From Leucobacter sp. UT-8R-CII-1-4 (GTDB lineage: Bacteria; Actinomycetota; Actinomycetes; Actinomycetales; Microbacteriaceae), in the NCBI RefSeq assembly GCF_030010235.1, contig NZ_JASCRS010000004.1, forward strand, positions 124,001-188,000: a stretch of 64,000 nt of DNA, written 5' to 3'. Below are positions 25,566 through 34,161 of this stretch, piece after piece; the first letter of the stretch is position 1, and each line of letters starts with the position of its first letter. The translations under genes and the position numbers were made by a program. The notes beneath the pieces were generated by a model. The model was given only the letters and a program-made list of their open reading frames with translations. It ran no database searches and was not told where the DNA came from.

Positions 25566-26537
25566 GTGAATAATGCGGCGAACGGCATTTTGCTGATTGA
25601 CAAGGCAAGCGAGTGGACCAGCCACGACGTGGTAGCGAAAGCTCGCCGCGCACTCGGCACCCGGAAAGTAGGGCATGCCGGCACTCTCGACCCGATGGCA
25701 ACCGGCCTTCTGATGCTCGGTGCCGGCCCAGCAACACGTTTGCTCACTCATTTGGTCGGCCTCGACAAGACATACACTGCGACGATTCGGCTCGGCGTTT
25801 CGACCGTGACCGATGACCGCGAAGGCGACGTGCTTGATATTGCTGACGCTAAGAAGATCCGTGCGCTAGAGCAAGATCCGGCGGCAATTCGTGTAGCTGT
25901 CACTGCTCTCACCGGGCCGATTGAGCAGGCACCAAGCTCAGTGAGCGCCATCAAAGTTGATGGAAAGCGGGCCTACGACCTCGTGCGCGCGGGTGAGCAG
26001 GTTGAACTGAAAAAGCGACCGGTGACGGTGCACTCATTCGAAATTGAAGAACCAAAACTCGTGGCTGCGCACGGACTCAATGGCGGGGATATCCCGATTG
26101 TGGTGCTCGACATTGACGTAACTGTTCGCTGTTCTTCAGGCACCTATATTCGCGCGTTAGCGCGCGACTTGGGTGTGGCACTTGGGGTTGGCGGGCATTT
26201 GACCGCACTTCGACGCACCGAGGTTGGCCCGTTTTCGGTGACCGATGCCGCACCAAACGAGGGCTTGGCCGACGGCTCGGTGAGCACTGCGAATCTGTTG
26301 CCGCCGGCAGAGGTCGCCTCGAAACTCTTCCCGGTGCTTGCCCTCAGCGATCAGCAAGAAGTTGATCTTGGGCACGGCAAGCGATTGGATCTTGACGAGG
26401 ATCAGCTGCTCAGCAACGGTTCTGATCGTGCAATGCTGGCGGCAGCCATTGCGCCATCGGGGCGTTTGGTTGGGCTCGTTGAAGTGAAAAATGGCCGTAC
26501 CAGGGTGGTTACTAACTTTCCCTCGGTAGAGCAGTAA
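25566..26537 (+). CDS. truB: tRNA pseudouridine-55 synthase
   Basis: Converts U55 to pseudouridine in the T-loop of tRNAs. The 323-residue protein has GILLIDKASEWTSHDVV, the catalytic motif GHAGTLDPMATGLL with Asp42, RAYDLVRAGE and the CSSGTYIRALARDLG motif. The GTG at 25566 follows GGTAGGGTGGTGGA; a nearby GTG at 25561 is out of frame. It begins a forward run of truB, two small membrane-protein genes and ribF. Confidence 0.96.
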   Translation: MNNAANGILLIDKASEWTSHDVVAKARRALGTRKVGHAGTLDPMATGLLMLGAGPATRLLTHLVGLDKTYTATIRLGVSTVTDDREGDVLDIADAKKIRALEQDPAAIRVAVTALTGPIEQAPSSVSAIKVDGKRAYDLVRAGEQVELKKRPVTVHSFEIEEPKLVAAHGLNGGDIPIVVLDIDVTVRCSSGTYIRALARDLGVALGVGGHLTALRRTEVGPFSVTDAAPNEGLADGSVSTANLLPPAEVASKLFPVLALSDQQEVDLGHGKRLDLDEDQLLSNGSDRAMLAAAIAPSGRLVGLVEVKNGRTRVVTNFPSVEQ

Positions 26538-26548
26538 GGATCGATCGA

Positions 26549-26905
26549 ATGGTTACCTGGTTTGCCATTATGCAGATGGCGGTGGCGGGCATTGCTGCGA
26601 TTGTCTGCCTGATCGATTACGCCCGCAAGCGCACCCCAAACGATTACACCCTTGGCGCGACCGCGCTTGTCGGGGTGCTTTTGGTCGTGCAGATAGTGAT
26701 GGCGATAGCTGCTCCTGCTTTTGGCAACTTCGCGATTGGCGATTTGCTTGAGTTCTGGATGTATCTGATCGTGGCCGCCGTTTTGCCATTTGGTGCCGCG
26801 TTTTGGGCGTTGATCGATCGGCGCCGAAGCGCCCATCTGGTGCTTATGGTGGTAAATCTTGCGGTCGCGGTCATGCTTTACCGCATGCTCGTTATCTGGG
26901 GTTGA
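26549..26905 (+). CDS. Small membrane protein of unknown function
   Basis: A 118-residue protein with about four predicted membrane helices (FAIMQMAVAGIAAIVCLIDYA, ALVGVLLVVQIVMAIAA, LEFWMYLIVAAVLPFGAAFWALI, LVLMVVNLAVAVMLY). No domain was recognised. It starts 11 bases after truB with GGATCG as a weak ribosome-binding site and is probably co-transcribed with it. Genes of this kind between truB and ribF occur in related actinobacteria, but no function is known. Confidence 0.8.
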   Translation: MVTWFAIMQMAVAGIAAIVCLIDYARKRTPNDYTLGATALVGVLLVVQIVMAIAAPAFGNFAIGDLLEFWMYLIVAAVLPFGAAFWALIDRRRSAHLVLMVVNLAVAVMLYRMLVIWG

Positions 26906-27021
26906 TTCACGCACTTTAGAGCGCGTATGAAAGCTCGGCGCGTTGAGCCCTCAGGGCTTGACGTCGCAGTGCTGACGTCTCGGGTCGGTGGGCAGACTTG
27001 CACCCGCGAGACGGTAAACTG

Positions 27022-27501
27022 GTGCCCGTGCCGAATAATGAGAGCGCCAACGTCGTTACCGCCGAGTCCCGCACGAGTGGGCTTGGCCGAGTGCTGATTA
27101 CGGTCTACCTGATTCTCGCGCTTGCTGCGACGCTTCGTGCGGTGTACCAGCTCATTTCGAAGTTCGATGAGGCTCCACTCGCCTACAGTTTGTCGCTGGT
27201 GAGTGGCCTGGTGTACATCGTTGCGACCTTCGCGTTGCTGAAGCGGGGGCAGGGTGCCGTGTGGCGCACGCTCGCTTGGAGTGCACTGATTTTTGAGATG
27301 GCTGGTGTGCTGATTGTTGGCACGCTGAGCCTGCTTGTGCCGAGTTTGTTTGCACACGATTCTGTGTGGTCATATTTTGGTAGCGGTTACCTTTTTGTGC
27401 CGCTGGTTTTGCCGATTCTTGGCATGATTTGGCTGGTTCGTGACGGTGCGCGCCAGAAGTTGCCGGTCGAGGATCACGATGAGAGTGAGAGCCTCTACTA
27501 A
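27022..27501 (+). CDS. Small membrane protein of unknown function
   Basis: A protein of about 159 residues with four predicted membrane helices (VLITVYLILALAATLRAVYQ, SLVSGLVYIVATFALL, ALIFEMAGVLIVGTLSLL, FVPLVLPILGMIWLV) and an acidic C-terminus (DHDESESLY). The start is uncertain: GTG at 27022 sits best relative to GAGACGG, and GTG at 27028 is the alternative. The stop overlaps the ribF ATG by one base (TAATG). No function was recognised. Confidence 0.78.
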   Translation: MPVPNNESANVVTAESRTSGLGRVLITVYLILALAATLRAVYQLISKFDEAPLAYSLSLVSGLVYIVATFALLKRGQGAVWRTLAWSALIFEMAGVLIVGTLSLLVPSLFAHDSVWSYFGSGYLFVPLVLPILGMIWLVRDGARQKLPVEDHDESESLY

Positions 27502-28448
27502 TGCGGGTCTATGAATCTTTGGCGGAAATCTCTGGTGATGATTTCAGCGGCGGCACCGCAATCGCGATAGGCAAGTTTGACGGTGTGCACCGAGGCCACC
27601 GCGCTTTGCTCGACTGTGTCACCGCGGTTGCCCAGGCTCGAGAGCTGACCCCGGTCGTTTTCACTTTTACGAATAATCCGCTCAGTTTGCTGCGCCCCGA
27701 GGCTTGCCCTGATCCGATCATGAGTCGTTATCAGCGTGTTGATGCGCTTGAGGCTGCCGGTGCCACAGCGTGTGTCATGGTGCCGTTTGACGAACAGCTT
27801 TCTGCGATTCCGGCTGAAGATTTTGTTGCGCAGGTGCTGGTCGACTTGCTGCACGTGAAACACATCTGTGTAGGTGCTGACTTCCGTTTCGGCAAGGGTG
27901 GCGCTGGCGATCCTGCTTTGCTTGCGAGCGCAGGTGAGCGTCTTGGCTTTACGGTCGAAATTATCGGCAATGTCGAGGATCCATCGGTCGGCAAGATTTC
28001 TTCGTCTCGGGTGCGTGAAGCGATCTTGCAGGGTGACGTGGAAACCGCATTTCGTATGATGGATCGCCATGTCGCACTGCGCGGTGAAGTCGTACACGGT
28101 GATGCGCGTGGCCGGGAAATTGGTTTTCCAACCGCGAACCTTGGTGGCGTTGTCGAGGGACTTCGCCCGGCAGACGGCGTGTATGCAGGCTGGGCAACCG
28201 TTGACGGTGAAACGCACAAGGCTGCTATCTCGGTTGGTGCGAACGTCACTTTTGATCCCGAGGGTGAGCCGCGGGTTGAAGCATTTTTGCTTGACTTCGA
28301 TGGCGATCTGTACGGCAAACAGATCGAAGTTCAGTTTGTCGAGCGTCTGCGCGGTATGGTCGCGTTCCCCAATGTCGATGCGCTTTTGCTTCGTATGAAC
28401 GAGGATGTGCGCGAGACTCGCACTATCCTGATCGCGCAGCATCCGTGA
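27501..28448 (+). CDS. ribF: Bifunctional riboflavin kinase / FMN adenylyltransferase
   Basis: Makes FMN from riboflavin and then FAD. The 315-residue protein has an N-terminal nucleotidyl-transferase domain (AIGKFDGVHRGHRALL; ISSSRVREAI) and a C-terminal riboflavin-kinase domain with GREIGFPTANL, where the PTAN motif binds the phosphate/Mg, and a closing VQFVERLRGMVAF. The ATG overlaps the previous stop (TAATG), so it is translated in coupling with the membrane-protein gene. Confidence 0.96.
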   Translation: MRVYESLAEISGDDFSGGTAIAIGKFDGVHRGHRALLDCVTAVAQARELTPVVFTFTNNPLSLLRPEACPDPIMSRYQRVDALEAAGATACVMVPFDEQLSAIPAEDFVAQVLVDLLHVKHICVGADFRFGKGGAGDPALLASAGERLGFTVEIIGNVEDPSVGKISSSRVREAILQGDVETAFRMMDRHVALRGEVVHGDARGREIGFPTANLGGVVEGLRPADGVYAGWATVDGETHKAAISVGANVTFDPEGEPRVEAFLLDFDGDLYGKQIEVQFVERLRGMVAFPNVDALLLRMNEDVRETRTILIAQHP

Positions 28449-28635
28449 ACTGTGGCTGGGCGATCCAGCGTGTTGAGTGTCGCTTCGGCGAGTCGACCCA
28501 GACTCGTGTTGTAACATATCGGTAGGCAGCGCGCGATACGCTCAGGCCGTCGTGAAATTCACGCTTCAGGCAGGGCATCTGCTGCGCGCCTCGCAATTCG
28601 ATTTACGAATTCGCGCCACGCCATTCAGGAGATCC

Positions 28636-30750
28636 ATGGCAACCACGACTGCCGCTCGCACGAACCGTTCGAAGAACCGTCGGCGCCACACACATAACGA
28701 GGGAATCATCCCGCTGCTTGCTCGCGCCGTGCGCGAGGTTGAAGCCTCTGCTCATCGAGGCAAAGCGAGCTCTTCGGGGCGCACGAAGTTTCATGTCATC
28801 GCGCTGTTGATGCGTGAAGAGCGCGCCAGGGTAAAAACTGACGAGCAGATGAGCGACGCGGAGCGCGCAGAGACACTCAAGCGGCTCGACGGTGTGGCTG
28901 CGATTTTGGCGAAAGCGGCGGCGCGGGACACCTCGCTCATCACGTTGCTTGAACCGACAGCGCCGATTAACGAAGGCACACGCGCGTTGAAGCGCAAGAT
29001 GCTCACGCAGGCCGGTATTGAGTTGCCTGACGCAGAACCAGAGCCAGAAAAGAAGGCCAGCTATGTTCCGCCAGAGTTGGCAGAACGGCAGGTTGAGCCT
29101 CCGGGGATCGAGGGGCGTATGCTCTCGAACCCGTTCCTTGCTCCAGATCTCACCGAGCACAAAAAGCCGACTCCGGTGGTGCGACTGGCGAACTGGGAGC
29201 TGCTTGGGCCGTTGCTGAAAGCGTTCGAGCAGGGTGGCGGCGGTAGCGCCTGTATGCCACTCCCCGAAGCGCCGGCGATCGATCGGCTCTCGCCGCGCGG
29301 CCTCGAAGTGATGCCGCACCAGGCGCGTTTCTTGGAGAGCGTGCGAGAGGGCCACCGAAGCTATCTGCTTGCCGATGAGCCTGGCCTTGGCAAGACCGCG
29401 CAGTCGGTAATCGCTGCTTCGGTCGCGAACGCATACCCGCTGCTCGTTGTCGTGCCTAACGTGGTGAAGATGAACTGGGCGCGCGAGGTAGAGCGCTGGA
29501 CTCCACAGCGCCGCGTCACTGTGATTCACGGTGACGGTGACAACATTGACGCCTTCGCGGATGTGTTTGTCGTGAACTATGACATTCTCGACCGCCACCT
29601 GAGCTGGATCTCGCGTTTCGGGTTCAAGGGAATGGTCGTCGATGAGGCGCACATGATCAAAAATGTGCAGTCGCAGCGCTCACGCAATGTGCTCGCTATT
29701 GCTGAACGTATTCGTGAGCGAGTGCCAGGCGGTAGGCCGCTACTGCTCGCGCTTACGGGCACACCCCTGATCAACGACATTGATGACTTCCGTGCGATCT
29801 GGCGTTTCCTCGGCTGGACCGACGCTGAAAAGCCGGGACCAGACCTGATGGCTGCTCTCGAGTCGAATGGCTACACACCGGCTGATCCGCAGTTCTACCC
29901 GGCGGCACGCGAGAGTGTGATCGAGATGGGCATTGTGCGTCGCCGCAAGCTTGATGTTGCCGCTGATCTGCCTGCCAAGCGTGTCGTCGACCTGCCGGTT
30001 GAGCTTGACGATGATCTTGGCCGCGGTATTCGCGATGCCGAGAAGCAACTGGCTGATCGCCTGGTGACCAGATTCAACCTGATCAAGTCTGGCAAGCTTG
30101 GCCGGGAGCTGAGTGACGAGTCGATTATTCGCATGGTCGCAGCGCAAGAGCTTGAAGAGTCGAACGCCTCGTCGAACGGTCTGAACGTCTTCACTATGGT
30201 GCGTCAGATCGGTCAGGCAAAGGCGTCGCTGGCAGCGGACTATGCGGCGCAGCTCGCTCGTTCGGTCGGCAAGGTCGTATTCTTTGCGAAGCATATTGAC
30301 GTGATGGACCGTGCCGAAGCGGCATTCGCCGAACGCGGTCTCGGTACCGTTTCGATTCGTGGCGATCAGACTGCGACGTTTAGGCAGCAGCAGATCGACG
30401 CGTTCAATACCGATGAATCAGTTTCGGTGGCAGTGTGTTCGTTGACCGCTGCCGGCGTTGGCGTGAACCTGCAGGCGTCGTCAAACGTTGTGCTTGCGGA
30501 GCTCAGCTGGACCGACGCAGAGCAGACGCAGGCGATTGACCGTGTGCACCGTATTGGCCAGGAAGAGCCGGTCACGGCTTGGCGAATTGTTGCAGCGCAG
30601 ACGATCGACGCGCGTATTGCCGAGCTGATCGATTCGAAGGCCGGGCTTGCGGCCCGCGCGCTTGATGGCGCTGCAGGCCCTCGCGAAGACGAAGATTCGG
30701 TGCAGATGCTCACCCTGATGGCAGTGCTAAAGGCGGCTCTCGAGAGCTAA
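28636..30750 (+). CDS. SNF2-family DEAD/DEAH-box helicase
   Basis: A 704-residue ATPase of the SNF2/SMARCAL1-like superfamily 2. Motif I is DEPGLGKTAQS (~247), motif II is VVDEAHMIKN (~334), motif III is LALTGTPLIND, and the C-terminal lobe has VVFFAKHIDVMDR and the SNF2 motif VI QAIDRVHRIGQEEPV. The N-terminal ~240 residues have no recognised domain and begin with a basic stretch (RTNRSKNRRRHTH). The ATG at 28636 is chosen over an upstream in-frame start at 28477 because AGGAGA precedes it and the extra residues lack family likeness. It likely remodels DNA or displaces proteins; the target is unknown. Confidence 0.9.
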   Translation: MATTTAARTNRSKNRRRHTHNEGIIPLLARAVREVEASAHRGKASSSGRTKFHVIALLMREERARVKTDEQMSDAERAETLKRLDGVAAILAKAAARDTSLITLLEPTAPINEGTRALKRKMLTQAGIELPDAEPEPEKKASYVPPELAERQVEPPGIEGRMLSNPFLAPDLTEHKKPTPVVRLANWELLGPLLKAFEQGGGGSACMPLPEAPAIDRLSPRGLEVMPHQARFLESVREGHRSYLLADEPGLGKTAQSVIAASVANAYPLLVVVPNVVKMNWAREVERWTPQRRVTVIHGDGDNIDAFADVFVVNYDILDRHLSWISRFGFKGMVVDEAHMIKNVQSQRSRNVLAIAERIRERVPGGRPLLLALTGTPLINDIDDFRAIWRFLGWTDAEKPGPDLMAALESNGYTPADPQFYPAARESVIEMGIVRRRKLDVAADLPAKRVVDLPVELDDDLGRGIRDAEKQLADRLVTRFNLIKSGKLGRELSDESIIRMVAAQELEESNASSNGLNVFTMVRQIGQAKASLAADYAAQLARSVGKVVFFAKHIDVMDRAEAAFAERGLGTVSIRGDQTATFRQQQIDAFNTDESVSVAVCSLTAAGVGVNLQASSNVVLAELSWTDAEQTQAIDRVHRIGQEEPVTAWRIVAAQTIDARIAELIDSKAGLAARALDGAAGPREDEDSVQMLTLMAVLKAALES

Positions 30751-30834
30751 AATCACGCTGCTTGGCGCTTTACTTACGAAGCGTGGCTATCTTGCCATTC
30801 ACTTCGGGCGAGCTAGCTCGATAGCATGGTGCTC

Positions 30835-31872
30835 ATGCGTATCGGTGTGCTCTGCTCGGGCGGCGACAGCCCAGGAATGAATGCGGCGATTCGTGGAGCC
30901 GTGCTCCGCGGGGTCGACGTGCACGGATTCGAAATGATCGGATTTGTTGACGGCTGGAGTGGCTTCCACAACGGAGACACGGTGCCGCTGGATCGCAGCG
31001 CAGTACAGGGCATCTCACCCCTCGGTGGCGTCTTTCTCGGCACCAGCAGAGTCGCGCCGTTCAGCGGACGCCCAGGCGAAAAGATCGACCTCAGCGAGTT
31101 CAAAGCAAAGATGGCCAGCTACGGCCTCGACGGATTCATGCTGATCGGCGGCAACGGAACCCAAACCGTAGCGAGCATTCTCGCAAGCCACGACATCAAC
31201 GTTGTCGGCCTACCCAAAACCATCGACAACGACCTCGCTGCCACTGACTACACCTTTGGGTTTGACACCGCAGTCTCGGTAGCCGCCGAAGCCATCGACC
31301 GCTTGCGCACCACCGGTGACTCGCACCGTCGATGCATGGTGCTTGAAGTGATGGGGCGCGACGTTGGCTGGATCGCACTACACGCTGGCATGGCCGGTGG
31401 TGCACAAGCGATGCTCGTGCCAGAGTTCCCCGAAAGCATCGAGCAAATCAGCGAATGGGTGACCAGCGTGCGCGACCGGGGTCGCTCGGCACTCATCGTG
31501 GTCGCCGAAGGCTTTAAACTCTCCGGCGAGAGCGAAGCAACCACTCGCGAGGGTCTCGACGGTTTCGGTCGCCCGAGGCTCGGCGGCATCGCTGAGGTGC
31601 TCGCGCCCATGATCGAAGAACACACCGGCATCGAAACACGAGCAACCGTGCTCGGTTACGTACAGCGCGGTGGATCGCCAACCGCGTTCGATCGAGTTCT
31701 CGCAACGCGCACCGGCACTGCGGCTGCTGACGCTGTGCTGCGCGGCGAGTGGGGCACCATGGCAGGCTTGCACGGTGACCGCATTGATATGGTGCCGCTC
31801 GCAGACGCAGTCGGCATTCTCAAAACAGTGCCGGGCGACCGCTATGCGGAGGCACGTCTGAGCTTCGGGTGA
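30835..31872 (+). CDS. pfkA: 6-phosphofructokinase
   Basis: Phosphorylates fructose-6-phosphate in glycolysis. The ~345-residue protein has GVLCSGGDSPGMNAAIRG, GGVFLGTSR, LPKTIDNDLAATDYTFGF with the catalytic Asp in TIDND, and VMGRDVGWIALHAGMAGGA. In the nucleotide-loop motif GGNGTQ the usual Asp of GGDGT is Asn, while the next residue is Gly. Gly at that place with Lys in PKTIDND fits the ATP-using members rather than the PPi-using ones. The ATG at 30835 gives the conserved MRIGVL start; 30826 is an in-frame alternative. Confidence 0.93.
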   Translation: MRIGVLCSGGDSPGMNAAIRGAVLRGVDVHGFEMIGFVDGWSGFHNGDTVPLDRSAVQGISPLGGVFLGTSRVAPFSGRPGEKIDLSEFKAKMASYGLDGFMLIGGNGTQTVASILASHDINVVGLPKTIDNDLAATDYTFGFDTAVSVAAEAIDRLRTTGDSHRRCMVLEVMGRDVGWIALHAGMAGGAQAMLVPEFPESIEQISEWVTSVRDRGRSALIVVAEGFKLSGESEATTREGLDGFGRPRLGGIAEVLAPMIEEHTGIETRATVLGYVQRGGSPTAFDRVLATRTGTAAADAVLRGEWGTMAGLHGDRIDMVPLADAVGILKTVPGDRYAEARLSFG

Positions 31873-31892
31873 TCCAGCGCTAAAAACTGGAT
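31872..31892. terminator. Short hairpin between convergent pfkA and mycoredoxin genes
   Basis: ATCCAG pairs with CTGGAT around a 9-base loop that contains AAAAA. The stem is only 6 bp, so this is a weak candidate for a shared terminator. Confidence 0.3.
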
Positions 31893-31913
31893 GCACTACC
31901 GAAGTACTGCGGC

Positions 31914-32186
31914 TTAACGGCCGAGCTTCTGCTTCACATCAAGCAGCGACGGGTTCGTGGCGGTGCTTGCATCCGGATAGATCACGGTCGGAACCGTGCG
32001 ATTGCCGCCATTTACGGCTTCAACGAGCTCAGGGGTACCCGGAGTGTTCTCGATGTCGATCTCGGTATAGCCGATGCCCTCGCTATCGAGCATTTTCTTG
32101 AGTCGCTTGCAGTAACCGCACCACTCGGTTGAGAACATGGTGATGGTGCCCTCTGCGGGGATGAAATCGTTCGCGCTAACTCTCAT
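31914..32186 (-). CDS. mrx1: Mycoredoxin (glutaredoxin-like)
   Basis: A 90-residue thioredoxin-fold protein that reduces mycothiol mixed disulfides. The active site is Cys23-Gly-Tyr-Cys26 (TEWCGYCKRLK), followed by the cis-Pro region NRTVPTVIYPDAS. The CGYC motif and small size match Mrx1 rather than NrdH (CVQC). Mca in the same window shows that the cell uses mycothiol. The gene is divergent from the phosphate transporter and convergent with pfkA. Length and start (ATG after AAGGAG) are normal. Confidence 0.9.
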   Translation of the reverse strand: MRVSANDFIPAEGTITMFSTEWCGYCKRLKKMLDSEGIGYTEIDIENTPGTPELVEAVNGGNRTVPTVIYPDASTATNPSLLDVKQKLGR

Positions 32187-32408
32187 GAAAGAACTCCTTG
32201 TTGAGGCTCAAGAATTAACCTGAATCTTACCGCCGCTGAGTCCCAGAACCCTGACAGGACTCCCATCGCGAGAACGTGGTTTCGACTTGACCGATTCGAG
32301 GACTCTTGCGAAAATGAATCGCACGCAAACGCAGAATAAATTTTTGGTGACCACCGGGAATTTTCTGGGGGAGCGAGCGCGGACGCACACCTCAAACGGA
32401 AGACGCTG

Positions 32409-33764
32409 GTGGAATTCACCCTCATCGTGTTGCTGGTCATCGTGCTGGCTCTCTTTTTCGACTTCACCAATGGGTTTCATGACACCGCGAATGCGATGGC
32501 AACTCCCATTGCCACGGGAGCGCTCAAGCCGAAAACGGCTGTGCTGCTCGCCGCAATTCTGAACCTTGTTGGTGCCTTCCTCTCAACCGAGGTTGCGAAA
32601 ACCATCTCTGGCGGCCTGATTAACGAGGGCGACGGAGGGGTATTGATTACCCCAGAGATGATTTTTGCCGGTCTGATTGGCGCAATCGTTTGGAACCTGA
32701 TCACCTGGCTGTACGGTCTGCCATCAAGCTCATCGCACGCACTCTTCGGCGGCCTGATTGGCGCCGCAATTGTGGGTGCCGGACTCTCGTCGATCAATGG
32801 CGGCGTGTTCCTCTCGAAGATCATCATTCCGGCGCTTGCGGCTCCGCTCACCGCCGGTCTTGTTGCGTTTATCGCAACCAAGGTTGCTTACTCGATCACC
32901 CGTCGACACGACGGCAAAAAAGACGGTCGCGGCCGCTTCCGCTACGCACAGATCGCATCGTCTTCACTGATCGCTCTCGCGCACGGCACCAACGATGCAC
33001 AGAAGACCATGGGCGTGATTACCCTCACCCTGGTCGCTGCCAACCTGCAGGAGCCAGGCACCGGCCCACACCTTTGGGTAGTCGTGGCCTGTGCGCTCGC
33101 AATCGCGATTGGCACCTACTCGGGCGGCTGGCGCATCATTCGCACGCTCGGTGCAGGCCTCACCCAGGTAAAGCCAGCACAGGGCTTCGCAGCAGAAACC
33201 TCAACCGCAGCAACAATTCTTGCGTCGAGCCACCTCGGCTTCGCGCTTTCAACCACACAGGTAGCCTCGGGCTCCGTGATCGGCTCCGGCCTCGGTCGTA
33301 AAGGCTCAAGCGTGCGCTGGCGCACCGCGGGCCGAATCGGCCTCGGCTGGCTCTTCACACTGCCGGCAGCCGGTGCAGTCGGTGCAATCGCCGCGCTGAT
33401 CGCTCACCTTGGCACCATCGGTATCTTGATCGACACAGTTGTCGGATTCGGCTTCATCGTCTTCATCTTCTGGCGTTCACGTCGCAACAAGGTGGATCAC
33501 ACAAACGCAGTGGCAGTCGCAGACGTCGCTGAATCTGGCTATGCAGTGCGCATTGGTAGCCGCAAGGTACGTAAGGTGCCAACCCGCACCGGTACCGTGC
33601 CGCCACTCACCAATGTTGCACAGAGCGCTGTGCGCGACGATAAGGCTGCCCGTGAGGCAGAGCGGCGCGCTGCCGCAGAGCGAGAAGCCGCTGAACGTGC
33701 CGCACGCAAGGCAGCAAAACAGGCCAAAAAACGTGAACAGAAGCAGCACGGAGGCGAGCAATGA
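32409..33764 (+). CDS. Low-affinity inorganic phosphate transporter (Pit family)
   Basis: A 451-residue membrane transporter that imports metal-phosphate by proton symport. Both inverted-repeat signatures are present: FDFTNGFHDTANAMATPIATG near the N-terminus and ALAHGTNDAQKTMGVI near residue 195. About ten membrane helices are visible. The last ~60 residues form a charged Ala/Arg/Lys/Glu-rich tail (AAREAERRAAAEREAAERAA) that is probably a cytoplasmic coiled coil. The GTG start follows GACGCTG only weakly. The stop overlaps the next gene by 4 bases (ATGA). Confidence 0.94.
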   Translation: MEFTLIVLLVIVLALFFDFTNGFHDTANAMATPIATGALKPKTAVLLAAILNLVGAFLSTEVAKTISGGLINEGDGGVLITPEMIFAGLIGAIVWNLITWLYGLPSSSSHALFGGLIGAAIVGAGLSSINGGVFLSKIIIPALAAPLTAGLVAFIATKVAYSITRRHDGKKDGRGRFRYAQIASSSLIALAHGTNDAQKTMGVITLTLVAANLQEPGTGPHLWVVVACALAIAIGTYSGGWRIIRTLGAGLTQVKPAQGFAAETSTAATILASSHLGFALSTTQVASGSVIGSGLGRKGSSVRWRTAGRIGLGWLFTLPAAGAVGAIAALIAHLGTIGILIDTVVGFGFIVFIFWRSRRNKVDHTNAVAVADVAESGYAVRIGSRKVRKVPTRTGTVPPLTNVAQSAVRDDKAAREAERRAAAEREAAERAARKAAKQAKKREQKQHGGEQ

Positions 33765-34054
33765 TTGACTGGCTGGCATTCCTGACAGTATTCGTGGCGG
33801 CGCTCGGCTCGGCCGTAGTGGTTGTCGCACTGTACTCGCTCGGAATTCGTTTTCTGGCGACCCCAGCACCGAAAGTGGTTCGCCCCGACGGTAGCTACGA
33901 ACCTGACGGACCATCACGTGATGACGAAGATGACGATGTCGACGACCTCGATCGGCCGCGCTGGGCCACAATCGCGGCAACCATTTGCTTCGGACTCAGC
34001 GTGATTTGCGTGCTGGTTGGTATTTATTTGATTGTGCCAGCTCTCCACGGCTAG
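33761..34054 (+). CDS. Small membrane protein downstream of the Pit transporter
   Basis: A 97-residue protein with an N-terminal helix (FLTVFVAALGSAVVVVALYSLGI), a central acidic loop (SRDDEDDDVDDLD) and a C-terminal helix (ATICFGLSVICVLVGIYLIV). It overlaps the transporter stop, so the two are coupled, and it may act with the transporter. No family with known function was recognised; related actinobacteria often have such a gene here. Confidence 0.82.
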   Translation: MIDWLAFLTVFVAALGSAVVVVALYSLGIRFLATPAPKVVRPDGSYEPDGPSRDDEDDDVDDLDRPRWATIAATICFGLSVICVLVGIYLIVPALHG

Positions 34055-34161
34055 GCCGTGTCGAGCTGATCTCCTCCAATCTGCCGAGCTCGACTAGCGA
34101 ATAAGCTGCGCGAAGTCACAAAGCCCTACAGACTCGGAGCTTCACCGAGTAGCCTTGGGCC

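Noticed and set aside
28477..28635. Longer start for the SNF2 helicase
   Set aside because: The extension lacks family likeness, and a good AGGAGA site lies before the ATG at 28636.
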